A stretch of DNA of 39,859 nt from a virus, in IMG/VR virus record IMGVR_UViG_3300017987_005481, positions 1 through 39,859 of that record; one strand, 5' to 3'. The position numbers and the translations under genes are program-made. This document shows positions 27,609-34,686 of this stretch, in pieces (the stretch's first letter is position 1; the number at the start of each line of letters is the position of its first letter). The notes under the pieces are model-generated. The model was not told the origin of the DNA. It worked only from the letters and a program-made list of their open reading frames with translations, and did no database searches.

Positions 27609-28766
27609 ATGCCTAAGCCGAATAATTTTAACAGACAGGCGAATCAGAGATTAGAAAAGTTTACTTGTCCTTATGTCAATGTCTCAAGAGCTCCCTTGTC
27701 GACAGACATCAAAGATCCAAGGACAGCGAAATACTATGAGAGGCCTCACTTTTGGAGAGTAGGAAAAAACCCTACAGACAGCTCAACAGAGGGCGACCTT
27801 TATTATCTGGCGGACATCACGTCTAATTCTGCTGACTGGAAGCTCATATCTACGTCGACTAGTCCAGGTGGTACAGTATCATCTATAACAGGAGACTCCG
27901 GTGGTGCTGTTGGTCCGACTGGCGGTACGATTACGTTCAATGGTAAGACTGTAGCCAATGCAACCAACTCAAAAGCCCTGCATTTTAAAGGAACGCCAGG
28001 ATCTAGCCTGCAAGACGGGGAAATACAGATCAGCACAACGGTGACTCCAACGCCAGGAGACGCTTCCCAAGCTGGGATCTGCTCATTCAATGAGAACCAG
28101 TTCCAACAGGATGCAACTTCAGGAATGGTGTCTTTGAAAGGAAGCACGGTAAACCCACCCATTGCATCCTTTACCCTGGATGATACAAACACTGCAACAG
28201 CTGATGCGAATGGCGACATCGATCTTACAGGAAGCGTGGTCGATAATGGAACCAACTCCAAACCTTTGTTTTCAGCAAGAAATCCTTCGACAGACGACAT
28301 CGATTTACAGTTGCAGGTGGCGGGAAGCTCCTCTTCTGCTCCAGGGAATAAGGATGCTGTTGGACTTGTACAGCTCGACTCCAATTTCTTCAATGTTAAC
28401 TCAGATGGATGGGTAACTCCTGCTGGGGGAGCTAGTGCCGGTTTCGTATGGGATGAGGAGACGGGTACTTCCAGGACTCTGGTAGCCAATGAAGGTATTT
28501 TTGCAAATAACGCAGGAACAGTCACTTTAACGCTTCCTGTATCGTGTAACATTAATGACGCCTTCGCTGCATACCAGGAAGGCGCTGGCAAGGTCAGAAT
28601 CGCTCAAAATGCGTCTCAGCAAATACGGTTCGGTAACACGGCTTCTACATCTGGAGCCGGGGGTTATATCGAATCGTTAAATCAAGGGGATAGCGTGGTC
28701 ATCGTTTGTGTTGATGCAAACAGATTTAGAGTAATTAATTCAGTAGGGAGTTGGACGGTAGCATGA
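27609..28766 (+). CDS. Tail-fibre protein
   Basis: A 385-residue protein. An N-terminal attachment segment (about 1-85) is followed by a Gly/Ser/Thr-rich beta-helical shaft with repeating Asn-Gly-Thr-Asn-Ser-Lys elements near residues 117 and 215. The C-terminal beta domain contains Leu-Thr-Leu-Pro-Val-Ser-Cys-Asn-Ile-Asn-Asp-Ala-Phe, seen at the tips of many fibres. GGAG lies a few bases upstream. Confidence 0.7.
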   Translation: MPKPNNFNRQANQRLEKFTCPYVNVSRAPLSTDIKDPRTAKYYERPHFWRVGKNPTDSSTEGDLYYLADITSNSADWKLISTSTSPGGTVSSITGDSGGAVGPTGGTITFNGKTVANATNSKALHFKGTPGSSLQDGEIQISTTVTPTPGDASQAGICSFNENQFQQDATSGMVSLKGSTVNPPIASFTLDDTNTATADANGDIDLTGSVVDNGTNSKPLFSARNPSTDDIDLQLQVAGSSSSAPGNKDAVGLVQLDSNFFNVNSDGWVTPAGGASAGFVWDEETGTSRTLVANEGIFANNAGTVTLTLPVSCNINDAFAAYQEGAGKVRIAQNASQQIRFGNTASTSGAGGYIESLNQGDSVVIVCVDANRFRVINSVGSWTVA

Positions 28767-29509
28767 CGATAAACAGTATGAATATCACTGGTGAAGGGCT
28801 TCAAATCTTCGATCCATCCGACGGAAGTTTTACCCCTATTGACCTGACGACGAAAGGTGATTTGTTAGTTTACGATGGATCGGCTTATCAACGCATTGGT
28901 GTGGGAAGTAACGATCAGGTCTTAACAGCTGACAGCGGGGAATCGACTGGATTGAAGTGGGCAACAAATGCGGCTGGTTCTGGGGCGTGGACTTTCATTT
29001 CTTCGACTACAGCATCAAACGATGCTACGATTGAATTTACGGATTTAGATTCGAGCTATATCCAATACCAATGGGTGATAACAGATTTAGTTCCGGAAAC
29101 TGATGAAGTTGAGTTTAGAATTCGTACTTCCAGCGACAATGGATCAACTTTTGATTCAGGTGCTTCAAATTATGACTATGGATATATCTATCAATCAGCC
29201 AATAGCAGTAGTAATATTAATGGTTTTGCTGGAGGATTTACTTATATTAGACTATTAGCTGGTACTGAGTTAGGAAGCGACACAAATGAAAGTGGAAATA
29301 TTATTTTAGATTTGTTTAACCCATCAGGGTCAGGATATACAATGATGACGGCCAGGGCAACTTATATGAACTATGTTGATCAATTGGTAAACAATCGAAG
29401 TGCAGGGGCTAGACTGGCGGCAGAAGCTGTGGATGCTATCCAGTTCTTTATGAGCAGCGGAAACATTGAGTCAGGAACATTCCGTTTATACGGTTTAACC
29501 CCATCGTAG
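28763..29509 (+). CDS. Tail-fibre tip/receptor-binding protein
   Basis: A 248-residue protein starting at ATG 28763 in an ATGA overlap with the preceding fibre; TTG 28751 is less likely. The shaft signature is Leu-Thr-Thr-Lys-Gly-Asp-Leu-Leu-Val-Tyr-Asp-Gly-Ser then Gly-Ser-Asn-Asp-Gln-Val-Leu-Thr-Ala and Gly-Leu-Lys-Trp. The C-terminal 165 residues are a beta-sandwich ending Thr-Phe-Arg-Leu-Tyr-Gly-Leu, a common distal fibre domain. Confidence 0.7.
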   Translation: MTINSMNITGEGLQIFDPSDGSFTPIDLTTKGDLLVYDGSAYQRIGVGSNDQVLTADSGESTGLKWATNAAGSGAWTFISSTTASNDATIEFTDLDSSYIQYQWVITDLVPETDEVEFRIRTSSDNGSTFDSGASNYDYGYIYQSANSSSNINGFAGGFTYIRLLAGTELGSDTNESGNIILDLFNPSGSGYTMMTARATYMNYVDQLVNNRSAGARLAAEAVDAIQFFMSSGNIESGTFRLYGLTPS

Positions 29510-29516
29510 GTCAATC

Positions 29517-29738
29517 ATGGTTTTATATAAGCAAGTAAATGGCAGGAAAGTAGAATTAACCCTTCAAGAGGAACAGGCTGTCAGAGATGAATGGGCAGCC
29601 AACGAAGCCATACAGCAACAAGCAGAACAGGAAGAGCAGGCTAGGCAGGCCTTAATGAATTCTGCACGGGATAAGATCGCAAGCTCCGCATCGATGTCAG
29701 ATGACGAAAAACAAGCTTATTTCAATGGGACCTATTGA
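29517..29738 (+). CDS. Small Gln/Glu-rich tail-associated protein
   Basis: A 73-residue helical protein. Opening Tyr-Lys-Gln-Val-Asn-Gly-Arg-Lys-Val-Glu-Leu-Thr and a Gln/Glu/Ala-rich helix resemble the small proteins encoded after fibre genes that help fibre assembly. The RBS is weak. Its TGA overlaps a possible TTG start of the next small frame. Confidence 0.55.
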   Translation: MVLYKQVNGRKVELTLQEEQAVRDEWAANEAIQQQAEQEEQARQALMNSARDKIASSASMSDDEKQAYFNGTY

Positions 29739-29863
29739 TCTTGGACGGACCTTTATTTTTCATCTTCAGAAGACGCAACGAATCGTTCATCTACGATCTA
29801 ACTTATATCAGAGAAGGTTTAAGAGAAGTGGGGCTTTCAGATGTTTACTTCATGGATGAATAA
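29735..29863 (+). CDS. Possible 42-residue protein
   Basis: TTG 29735 overlaps the previous stop as TTGA. The product has a protein-like composition: Leu-Phe-Phe-Ile-Phe-Arg-Arg-Arg-Asn-Glu, then Ile-Tyr-Asp-Leu-Thr-Tyr-Ile-Arg-Glu-Gly-Leu. It fills the gap before the lipoprotein gene. The non-ATG start and short length keep this tentative. Confidence 0.35.
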   Translation: MILDGPLFFIFRRRNESFIYDLTYIREGLREVGLSDVYFMDE

Positions 29864-29906
29864 TTACATAGGATATGAAATGTTCTACAAATACAAGGAT
29901 GTACTT

Positions 29907-30074
29907 ATGAAACTTGCGTTATCAATGCTGTTTGTCGGGATGTGCTTCGGCGCTTGCTCGGTGATCAATGACAAGCTTGGCCTTCAGGATGATCACCCCC
30001 TTGAAGAGGCTATGGAGGATGTTATCGAGCATCACACTGGAATAGATATTGACCTGACACCGGAAGACGGTTAA
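29907..30074 (+). CDS. Small phage lipoprotein, possible lysis accessory
   Basis: A 55-residue protein. ATG 29907 has AAGGA 7 bases upstream and begins a signal peptide (Met-Lys-Leu-Ala-Leu-Ser-Met-Leu-Phe-Val-Gly-Met) with lipobox Phe-Gly-Ala-Cys at about 14-17. Mature part: Asp/Glu-rich, ending Thr-Gly-Ile-Asp-Ile-Asp-Leu-Thr-Pro. An in-frame ATG at 29841 would bury the signal and is rejected. Last gene of the late operon. It may be an Rz1-like outer-membrane spanin or a lipoprotein blocking superinfection. Confidence 0.65.
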   Translation: MKLALSMLFVGMCFGACSVINDKLGLQDDHPLEEAMEDVIEHHTGIDIDLTPEDG

Positions 30075-30113
30075 GCTGAAGATCTCATTTCCGATTCTTA
30101 TTTAAAAGTGTTT

Positions 30114-30596
30114 TCAGGGAGTCTGTAAAGGCTCCTTTTCTTTTTCCATAATCTCAGAAATTTGTTTGGCCAGATATTTTGTTTCTGAAATAGCAAAATC
30201 GAAATCCCTGTACTCTTTAGGGAAAATCTCGCCACCCATGAGCGCAAACATTTTTTCCTCATTGTTAGAGGGCGATATATCGAAAGCGTGGTTGCAGTCA
30301 AAGCCAATACAAAATGATTCTTCTTCATTGAACAAATTAAGGCGAGGACCTTCCCAAGTAATCCCGCCATGCACCTCGCAGTCAGCAAATTTACTCTTCA
30401 TCGACTCATCAACCTCAACATATCCACACCAAACTCCTCCAACAATGAGGTCATCGCTAATAATCTTCCCATTTCGGATCACACGGCAATTTAATCCGTG
30501 AGATACAAACTCAGCTGCATCTGGTTCATCCACCCATTGGCCCGGACCCCAAGCCCTTAGTTTTTGCTCTTTAGTAATTAATGTTCTTGTTTTCAC
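30114..30596 (-). CDS. Conserved-looking hypothetical phage protein
   Basis: A 160-residue protein, GTG start with GAGGTGAA upstream and GTGA overlap with the preceding minus-strand gene. Motifs include Gly-Gly-Val-Trp-Cys-Gly-Tyr-Val-Glu-Val, His-Gly-Gly-Ile-Thr-Trp and Ile-Gly-Phe-Asp-Cys-Asn-His-Ala-Phe-Asp, a His/Cys/Asp-rich pattern I have seen in phage proteins of unknown function and that could bind a metal. Last gene of the early operon; its end carries the late-operon terminator. Confidence 0.65.
   Translation of the reverse strand: MKTRTLITKEQKLRAWGPGQWVDEPDAAEFVSHGLNCRVIRNGKIISDDLIVGGVWCGYVEVDESMKSKFADCEVHGGITWEGPRLNLFNEEESFCIGFDCNHAFDISPSNNEEKMFALMGGEIFPKEYRDFDFAISETKYLAKQISEIMEKEKEPLQTP
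30118..30147 (+). terminator. Late-operon rho-independent terminator
   Basis: GGAGTC (30118-30123) pairs with GGCTCC (30130-30135) through one G-T pair, with a 6-base loop, followed by TTTTCTTTTTCC. It ends the plus-strand late operon 44 bp after the lipoprotein gene and overlaps the 3' end of the convergent minus-strand gene. Confidence 0.75.
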
Positions 30597-30811
30597 TTCA
30601 CCTCTTTCAATAGCATCTGGCGCAGGTTGTCATTTTCCTTCTCAAGACGGATAACAATCTTCATCAGATCGTTGACCATCCCAAAAAGCTTACGCCGGCT
30701 TTTATCCTGGCTAGCTTTCAAAGCATCCACTTTCTGAAACAATTCATCCCTAAGCTTTTCATCATATGACCTGGTGTCGAATAGATCGTACTGCTCGATT
30801 GCAAGCGCCAT
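30593..30811 (-). CDS. Small coiled-coil protein
   Basis: A 72-residue protein. The inner ATG (30811) is preferred because GGGGAGA stands 6 bases before it; an earlier ATG adds 5 residues. It has a charged helix throughout, with leucine heptads at the C-terminus (Ile-Val-Ile-Arg-Leu-Glu-Lys-Glu-Asn-Asp-Asn-Leu). No family recognised; early operon member. Confidence 0.6.
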   Translation of the reverse strand: MALAIEQYDLFDTRSYDEKLRDELFQKVDALKASQDKSRRKLFGMVNDLMKIVIRLEKENDNLRQMLLKEVK

Positions 30812-30879
30812 AAAGTTTCTCCCCATAAATGAGAAAAAATATAGCGGAAGAACAGGTTTTCTCCCACACTAAGGAATTT

Positions 30880-31509
30880 CTATACATCCAATTCAACACG
30901 TATTGGCTTGTTTACCGGTTCGTACCTTTCATTCATGATTGAGCAGTTTACTAGCGTGACATCATGATCAATGCCCTTTAAATCTAAACGACCGTGTCCT
31001 TCATGGATATGGCCAAAAACATGCAATCTCGGCTGTACCCGTCTCAGGGCTCCCCAAAGATTTTCACATCCTACATGATCGCCTTTAACAGTTTCGTCTA
31101 GGCGACCATAAGGGGGGCCATGTGTGATCAAGATGTCTGTATCATCTGGGATCAAATCCCACTTCTCTTTGATCTGCGCACCTCGATCCAGCATGAAGTG
31201 CCAGTTATAGAAGGTCGGTGTCCAGGGGCTACCCCAGATCTTTATTCCAGCGAATTCCGTGCCTGAATCACAAAGATAAACACCAGCACTAAAATAACGC
31301 TGATCCGGCCTGATCTTCTGTAAATGCCTGTCTTGATTCCCTCCAATTATGACTACCTTCGAATAGCATTGTTTGCAAAGCCATGAGTTAAATTCTTTGT
31401 ATTCAGACTCTTTCCCGTATGCTACAAGGTCACCTGCAATGATGAGCAGATCGCCGCCATCGAGTTTAGGATAGTCCCCATGTAAATCTGATATGCAGTC
31501 AATAATCAT
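30880..31509 (-). CDS. Calcineurin-like metallophosphoesterase
   Basis: A 209-residue protein with the dimetal phosphoesterase motifs in order: Ser-Asp-Leu-His-Gly-Asp (D8, H10), Ala-Gly-Asp-Leu (D27), Gly-Gly-Asn-Gln-Asp (N58), Ile-Thr-His-Gly-Pro-Pro (H130) and Val-Phe-Gly-His-Ile-His (H167, H169). The layout fits the MPPED-like branch. The usual Gly-Asn-His-Asp/Glu third motif has Gln in place of His, which may alter activity. Start overlaps the YqaJ stop as ATGA. The substrate could be cyclic nucleotides or nucleic acid ends; unknown here. Confidence 0.85.
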   Translation of the reverse strand: MIIDCISDLHGDYPKLDGGDLLIIAGDLVAYGKESEYKEFNSWLCKQCYSKVVIIGGNQDRHLQKIRPDQRYFSAGVYLCDSGTEFAGIKIWGSPWTPTFYNWHFMLDRGAQIKEKWDLIPDDTDILITHGPPYGRLDETVKGDHVGCENLWGALRRVQPRLHVFGHIHEGHGRLDLKGIDHDVTLVNCSIMNERYEPVNKPIRVELDV

Positions 31510-32354
31510 GTAAAAGATACCCTCGCTCTCATTTCAACAGGTCCCCGATATTGATCCAGGTCAATTCCCTGTAATTCAGGGATGGCATCATACCTCACCC
31601 GCCCCTTTTGGTAATAGTGAGTAAGCTTTAACCCGAATGACTGAATGGAGTTGCCCTCAGAAGCGTCGATCAGCTTTTTTCTAAGCTCTTTCTCCAACTT
31701 GTCAGCCTGTTTCTTCATTGCATTAGCTTCCATGTACTCCGATACCAAGGCCTTCATTGTCTCATTCTCTAATACCAGGTGCGATTGATCCGGAGCGTCA
31801 AACTCTCTCATTCTACGATAGAAGTCCTCTTCCATCTCCATCATTTCACAGATGAAAGCATCGTCACGCTCGACCTCTACCAATGCCCCATCCGATCCGT
31901 CATAAGTAAAGTAGTAGCTCCAGTCGTTTCCAGTTACCGCCAATTGGTGTTGGATCTGCGCATGGTAGTAGGCCGGCAGCTCTCCAGCCTTAGCCATCTC
32001 ATGCGTCTTGTTGTTGGGGCATTTGATCTCAAGTTGAAACTCTCCGTTATCAGACAATCCGTCAAGCGATGCCATCATCCAGGATGTTTGATCGCTTTCG
32101 ACAACGGCCGGAGTCATCTTGATATTGGTGTACTCCTCAAACTTTTCCCTGGCTTCGTCCTCAAGCGCCATTCCGCGCTTCATGGCGGCATTTAACTGTA
32201 CAGGAGGCTCTAACCCAAGCTTACGCTTCCATAGCGTGTATGGGCTTGTAAACGGGTTCTTACCGGTAATGACGCTAGCGTCTGTGGCTGTGATCTTTTC
32301 ATTACGCATATTCAGCCATGCGTCGGAGCCTTGTTCTAATTGTATGAGTCTCAT
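31506..32354 (-). CDS. YqaJ/lambda-type exonuclease (viral recombinase)
   Basis: A 282-residue protein. Gly-Ser-Asp-Ala-Trp-Leu-Asn-Met-Arg (9-17) is the usual YqaJ opening. Active-site elements follow: Met-Ala-Leu-Glu (E65), Ser-Leu-Asp-Gly (D98), Leu-Glu-Ile-Lys-Cys-Pro (E109, K111) and Gln-Ile-Gln-His-Gln-Leu near 133. Helical C-terminus about 200-250. This 5'-3' exonuclease makes single-stranded tails for annealing. It follows a likely ssDNA-binding gene, forming the phage recombination pair. AAGGA site before the ATG. Confidence 0.9.
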   Translation of the reverse strand: MRLIQLEQGSDAWLNMRNEKITATDASVITGKNPFTSPYTLWKRKLGLEPPVQLNAAMKRGMALEDEAREKFEEYTNIKMTPAVVESDQTSWMMASLDGLSDNGEFQLEIKCPNNKTHEMAKAGELPAYYHAQIQHQLAVTGNDWSYYFTYDGSDGALVEVERDDAFICEMMEMEEDFYRRMREFDAPDQSHLVLENETMKALVSEYMEANAMKKQADKLEKELRKKLIDASEGNSIQSFGLKLTHYYQKGRVRYDAIPELQGIDLDQYRGPVEMRARVSFT

Positions 32355-32374
32355 ATGTATTCCTTTTTATTAGA

Positions 32375-32396
32375 GCGGGGCAGAGAGCTACCCCGC
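32375..32396 (-). promoter_or_regulatory. Intercistronic hairpin before the exonuclease gene
   Basis: GCGGGG and CCCCGC form a 6-bp GC stem with a 10-base loop in the 51-bp gap between the ssDNA-binding and exonuclease genes. No T-run follows on the minus strand, so it is more likely an mRNA stability or processing element than a terminator. Confidence 0.5.
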
Positions 32397-32405
32397 ATTG
32401 TTAGA

Positions 32406-33167
32406 CTAAAACGGCACGCTTTCCTTGGGCGCCATTTCTTTTTCCAAACGCTCCTTAGCGTGCAGCTTTACAGACTTCAAGATCGCATCAAACTTTGATG
32501 CCGGTATCTCTGAGAGGTCTGAAATGCCAAACATTTGGCTCACATTCTTTTTAACCTTCACCCTGTAGTCATCGTCATCGCCTATAAGCTCTCTTAACTC
32601 CTTAAGCTGGGCAGAGGATATGCAATCCTCTTTAGGTGCCTCAGACTCGCTAAAAACGCCGTCAGTGTATTCCTCCCATGGACCGTAGGGGTCATCGCCG
32701 CTAAACAGCGCATCGAGGTTGCAACGGTTCTCATTGAACGCCTCAACCACATGATCAGCCACAGGTTTCCTAGGCAGGGGAGTCACCTGGTACTTAGTCT
32801 TCAGATCCTTTCCGGAACGGTGGATCTTAACATCGTAGAAAAAGGGAGCGCCCCAGTCGCTATCCTTGGATAGCTTCTCAAGATCGCGTCTCACAGAGGC
32901 CTGTGTCACTTGCAAGATCTGGATTCTTTCCTCAGCGTAATTCCAGACAATGAACGCCCAGAAATGCTTGCCAGGACGCGCAGGGTCATACCAGCTGTCT
33001 GGCTTGTCCTCATATCTGTAGCGGACAGGGCGCCTGTCCACCCACTCTTCCCATCCAAGGACAGGGGAGGAGAGGATGCGAATCCTGTTCTCTCCATCCT
33101 GTATTTTCATATAGCTTCCTGCTGTACGAGGTGCCTCGTAATCGTGTGGTAAAAATGCTGTACTCAT
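32406..33167 (-). CDS. Putative phage ssDNA-binding protein
   Basis: A 253-residue protein. The central segment (about 68-130) Phe-Trp-Ala-Phe-Ile-Val-Trp-Asn-Tyr, Ile-Gln-Ile-Leu-Gln-Val-Thr-Gln and Tyr-Asp-Val-Lys-Ile-His-Arg-Ser-Gly-Lys has the strand pattern of an OB fold with exposed aromatic and basic residues. An acidic tract (Asp-Asp-Pro-Tyr-Gly-Pro-Trp-Glu-Glu) and a helical tail follow. It sits just upstream of the YqaJ exonuclease, where annealing or ssDNA-binding proteins are expected. AAAGGAGA site. Not proven to bind DNA. Confidence 0.6.
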   Translation of the reverse strand: MSTAFLPHDYEAPRTAGSYMKIQDGENRIRILSSPVLGWEEWVDRRPVRYRYEDKPDSWYDPARPGKHFWAFIVWNYAEERIQILQVTQASVRRDLEKLSKDSDWGAPFFYDVKIHRSGKDLKTKYQVTPLPRKPVADHVVEAFNENRCNLDALFSGDDPYGPWEEYTDGVFSESEAPKEDCISSAQLKELRELIGDDDDYRVKVKKNVSQMFGISDLSEIPASKFDAILKSVKLHAKERLEKEMAPKESVPF

Positions 33168-33184
33168 GTACGTCTCCTTTCGTA

Positions 33185-33361
33185 TTATTGTACCGTGTAA
33201 AATGTATCTATTTGGACCGCCTCGAGCGGTCTTTCTTTCATAGCCAGATACTGAAGGTGTTCCTTCAAGTGATCAAGCCAGGTTGTGCAAAAAGTGTCAT
33301 CTGTATACTTCCCGGCCCTTTCAGCCAGGAAGTAGAGGTATTCAAGGTCCGCGTTATCCAT
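33185..33361 (-). CDS. Small hypothetical early protein
   Basis: A 58-residue protein from ATG 33361, overlapping the end of the upstream gene by 8 bases. Aromatic and acidic, mostly helical (Leu-Glu-Tyr-Leu-Tyr-Phe-Leu-Ala-Glu-Arg). No family recognised. Confidence 0.5.
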   Translation of the reverse strand: MDNADLEYLYFLAERAGKYTDDTFCTTWLDHLKEHLQYLAMKERPLEAVQIDTFYTVQ

Positions 33362-33614
33362 TGACAACCGCCAAAAGTGGTTCGGATCTTGTAATCTTAA
33401 ACTCGGTATTGACCATTCTGGAAAGGTCAGGGGAAAAATCCATTCTGCCCGCCAGGTCTTCCACAGCGTCTACCATGGCTTCTACATCGCCGGTAATAAA
33501 AATGGCCTCGTATATCTTTTGAAGCTCATCCTTGCAGCCGTCTATATCGACCATTTCGCTTTCATGGTGCCAGCCCTCACTGAAATCTATGTATGTACCG
33601 TTGTATTTTTTCAT
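33354..33614 (-). CDS. Small acidic early protein
   Basis: An 86-residue protein with an excellent GGAGG site. Opening Tyr-Asn-Gly-Thr-Tyr-Ile-Asp-Phe resembles the opening of the 34156-34332 product (Tyr-Lys-Gly-Phe-Tyr-Ile-Asp-Tyr), so the two may share a small fold. The rest is acidic and helical. No family recognised. Confidence 0.55.
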   Translation of the reverse strand: MKKYNGTYIDFSEGWHHESEMVDIDGCKDELQKIYEAIFITGDVEAMVDAVEDLAGRMDFSPDLSRMVNTEFKITRSEPLLAVVNG

Positions 33615-33630
33615 GATAACCTCCGTGTTA

Positions 33631-33825
33631 TTATGCTAAGTATTCGTGTAATTTTTTAGGTGTAGGCTTTCCAGCCTGAATCGATCCTAGGCAAACCAAG
33701 GAACCGGCATCCTTAACAAACAGATCCCAGTACTTGGAAGCTTTTTCGGCGTAGTACTCTTTGCCTTCGGTATCGAAAAACTTCATCTCTGTTGGCCTGG
33801 TGGCGAAATTCTTAAATGGCTTCAT
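33631..33825 (-). CDS. Small basic early protein, first gene of the main minus-strand operon
   Basis: A 64-residue protein with AAGGAGG before the ATG. Lys- and aromatic-rich (Lys-Pro-Phe-Lys-Asn-Phe-Ala; Tyr-Tyr-Ala-Glu-Lys-Ala-Ser-Lys-Tyr-Trp). As first gene after the divergent operator region it would be among the earliest made. No family recognised. Confidence 0.55.
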   Translation of the reverse strand: MKPFKNFATRPTEMKFFDTEGKEYYAEKASKYWDLFVKDAGSLVCLGSIQAGKPTPKKLHEYLA

Positions 33826-33840
33826 TTGAACCTCCTTGTC

Positions 33841-33913
33841 TTAAAGTGTTACCTATATTGTGACACATCATAACATTAACCGCAACATAAAATGAGACAC
33901 TTGAAAAGATAAC
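33841..33913. promoter_or_regulatory. Divergent early operator/promoter region 1
   Basis: The motif ACACTTGAAAA appears at 33897-33907 and a close match, ACACTTTAA, on the minus strand at 33841-33849. TTGAAA (33901-33906), 18 bases before TAACAT, would be the -35/-10 of the plus-strand regulator, so the operator motif overlaps its -35. TGTG-A-CACA lies between. The minus-strand copy falls between the early operon's promoter area and its RBS. Confidence 0.5.
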
Positions 33914-33950
33914 GAATAGAGTGTTAACATTTATGCAACAGGTAGATGAA

Positions 33951-34151
33951 ATGAAACTGAATGAATGGCTTGAGGCCAACAACAACAACAGAGCGCAATT
34001 TTGTAGAGACCTAGGGATTTCACGTGCCCATTTATACAGGATACTTAATGGTGAAAATTCACCTGGTCCCAAGCTCGCAGAAAAAATCGAAAAAGCCACA
34101 GACGGCCAGGTAACCGTCATGGAGCTTTTATTTCCGGAAAGATTCAAGTAG
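33951..34151 (+). CDS. Cro/YdaS-like helix-turn-helix regulator 1
   Basis: A 66-residue protein. The HTH is Arg-Ala-Gln-Phe-Cys-Arg-Asp-Leu-Gly-Ile-Ser-Arg-Ala-His-Leu-Tyr-Arg-Ile-Leu-Asn-Gly (12-32), then Ala-Glu-Lys-Ile-Glu-Lys-Ala-Thr-Asp-Gly-Gln-Val-Thr and Glu-Leu-Leu-Phe-Pro-Glu. ATG 33951 gives the same 66-residue length as its paralogue at 34687; earlier in-frame ATGs (33921, 33933) add an unmatched tail. Divergent from the early operon, it probably represses it and itself. Confidence 0.8.
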   Translation: MKLNEWLEANNNNRAQFCRDLGISRAHLYRILNGENSPGPKLAEKIEKATDGQVTVMELLFPERFK

Positions 34152-34155
34152 CCCA

Positions 34156-34332
34156 TTACAGACCCTCTTCCAGAATCATAGCATGAATCTTGGCCTTAGC
34201 GTCCTCTTCAGATGAAGCAAAGCCGCCAATGGTGTAATCCTCCGGATCTTCATCCTCATGGATGAAGTGGTAGTTAAATTGAGTTCCAGGAGCGATGCCT
34301 ATGTAATCTATATAAAACCCCTTGTACTTCAT
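34156..34332 (-). CDS. Small hypothetical acidic protein
   Basis: A 58-residue protein starting at ATG 34332 with a strong GGAAGGGGGG site and ATGA overlap with the upstream stop. Tyr-Lys-Gly-Phe-Tyr-Ile-Asp-Tyr, then an Asp/Glu-rich loop, Thr-Ile-Gly-Gly-Phe-Ala-Ser-Ser-Glu-Glu and a helix Ala-Lys-Ala-Lys-Ile-His-Ala-Met. This strand-loop-helix layout is common in small phage proteins. Convergent with regulator 1. Confidence 0.65.
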   Translation of the reverse strand: MKYKGFYIDYIGIAPGTQFNYHFIHEDEDPEDYTIGGFASSEEDAKAKIHAMILEEGL

Positions 34333-34562
34333 TCTTCCCCCCTTCCTTGGAGGTCTTTCTTAGCCTGCACAAGAAATGCCTGATAAGCTCTATCAGCTTC
34401 CCTGATCGTCTCCAAAAGCTGCCCTTCCTTGTAGCAATACTCCCAGAATTCGCAGATCTTTTTTACCTCTTCAAAAGAAATCTTTCTATCTAAAATGTAG
34501 ATTAAATCATCGCTGTTTAAGCCGTAGTGGCCTGCCAGCGTTTCCCATGTTTGTTTTGTCAT
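34329..34562 (-). CDS. Small helical hypothetical protein
   Basis: A 77-residue all-helical acidic protein (Trp-Glu-Thr-Leu-Ala-Gly-His-Tyr-Gly-Leu-Asn; Glu-Glu-Val-Lys-Lys-Ile-Cys-Glu-Phe-Trp). It is divergent from regulator 2 at 34687 and coupled to the gene at 34156. No family recognised; the start region has GAGAGG. Confidence 0.6.
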   Translation of the reverse strand: MTKQTWETLAGHYGLNSDDLIYILDRKISFEEVKKICEFWEYCYKEGQLLETIREADRAYQAFLVQAKKDLQGRGEE

Positions 34563-34624
34563 GTTTAGCCTCTCAGTTTATTTATCAAAATGATTACACA
34601 TGTAACCTTTAAGATCAATCAAAA

Positions 34625-34641
34625 AGATAACACTTGAAAAC
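34625..34641. promoter_or_regulatory. Divergent operator region 2
   Basis: GATAACACTTGAAAAC repeats the core ACACTTGAAAA found upstream of regulator 1, and GATAAC also occurs there just downstream of the core. TTGAAA (34634-34639) is a good -35 for the plus-strand regulator gene, so the operator overlaps it here too. TTAC/GTAA arms lie about 30 bp upstream. Confidence 0.5.
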
Positions 34642-34686
34642 AAAAAGATTTTATATGTATTCTTAAAACATACAAAAGAGGCACCA

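Noticed and set aside
27803-28591. 262-residue open frame on the minus strand
   Set aside because: It is antisense to the tail-fibre gene, has no ribosome site, and its composition mirrors the fibre's repetitive Gly/Ser/Thr codons.
27609-28766. Diversity-generating retroelement target in the fibre genes
   Set aside because: No reverse transcriptase gene or template repeat with adenine-specific differences is present in the window.
29841-30074. Longer 77-residue version of the lipoprotein
   Set aside because: The extra N-terminal residues would mask the signal peptide and lipobox; ATG 29907 has the better ribosome site.
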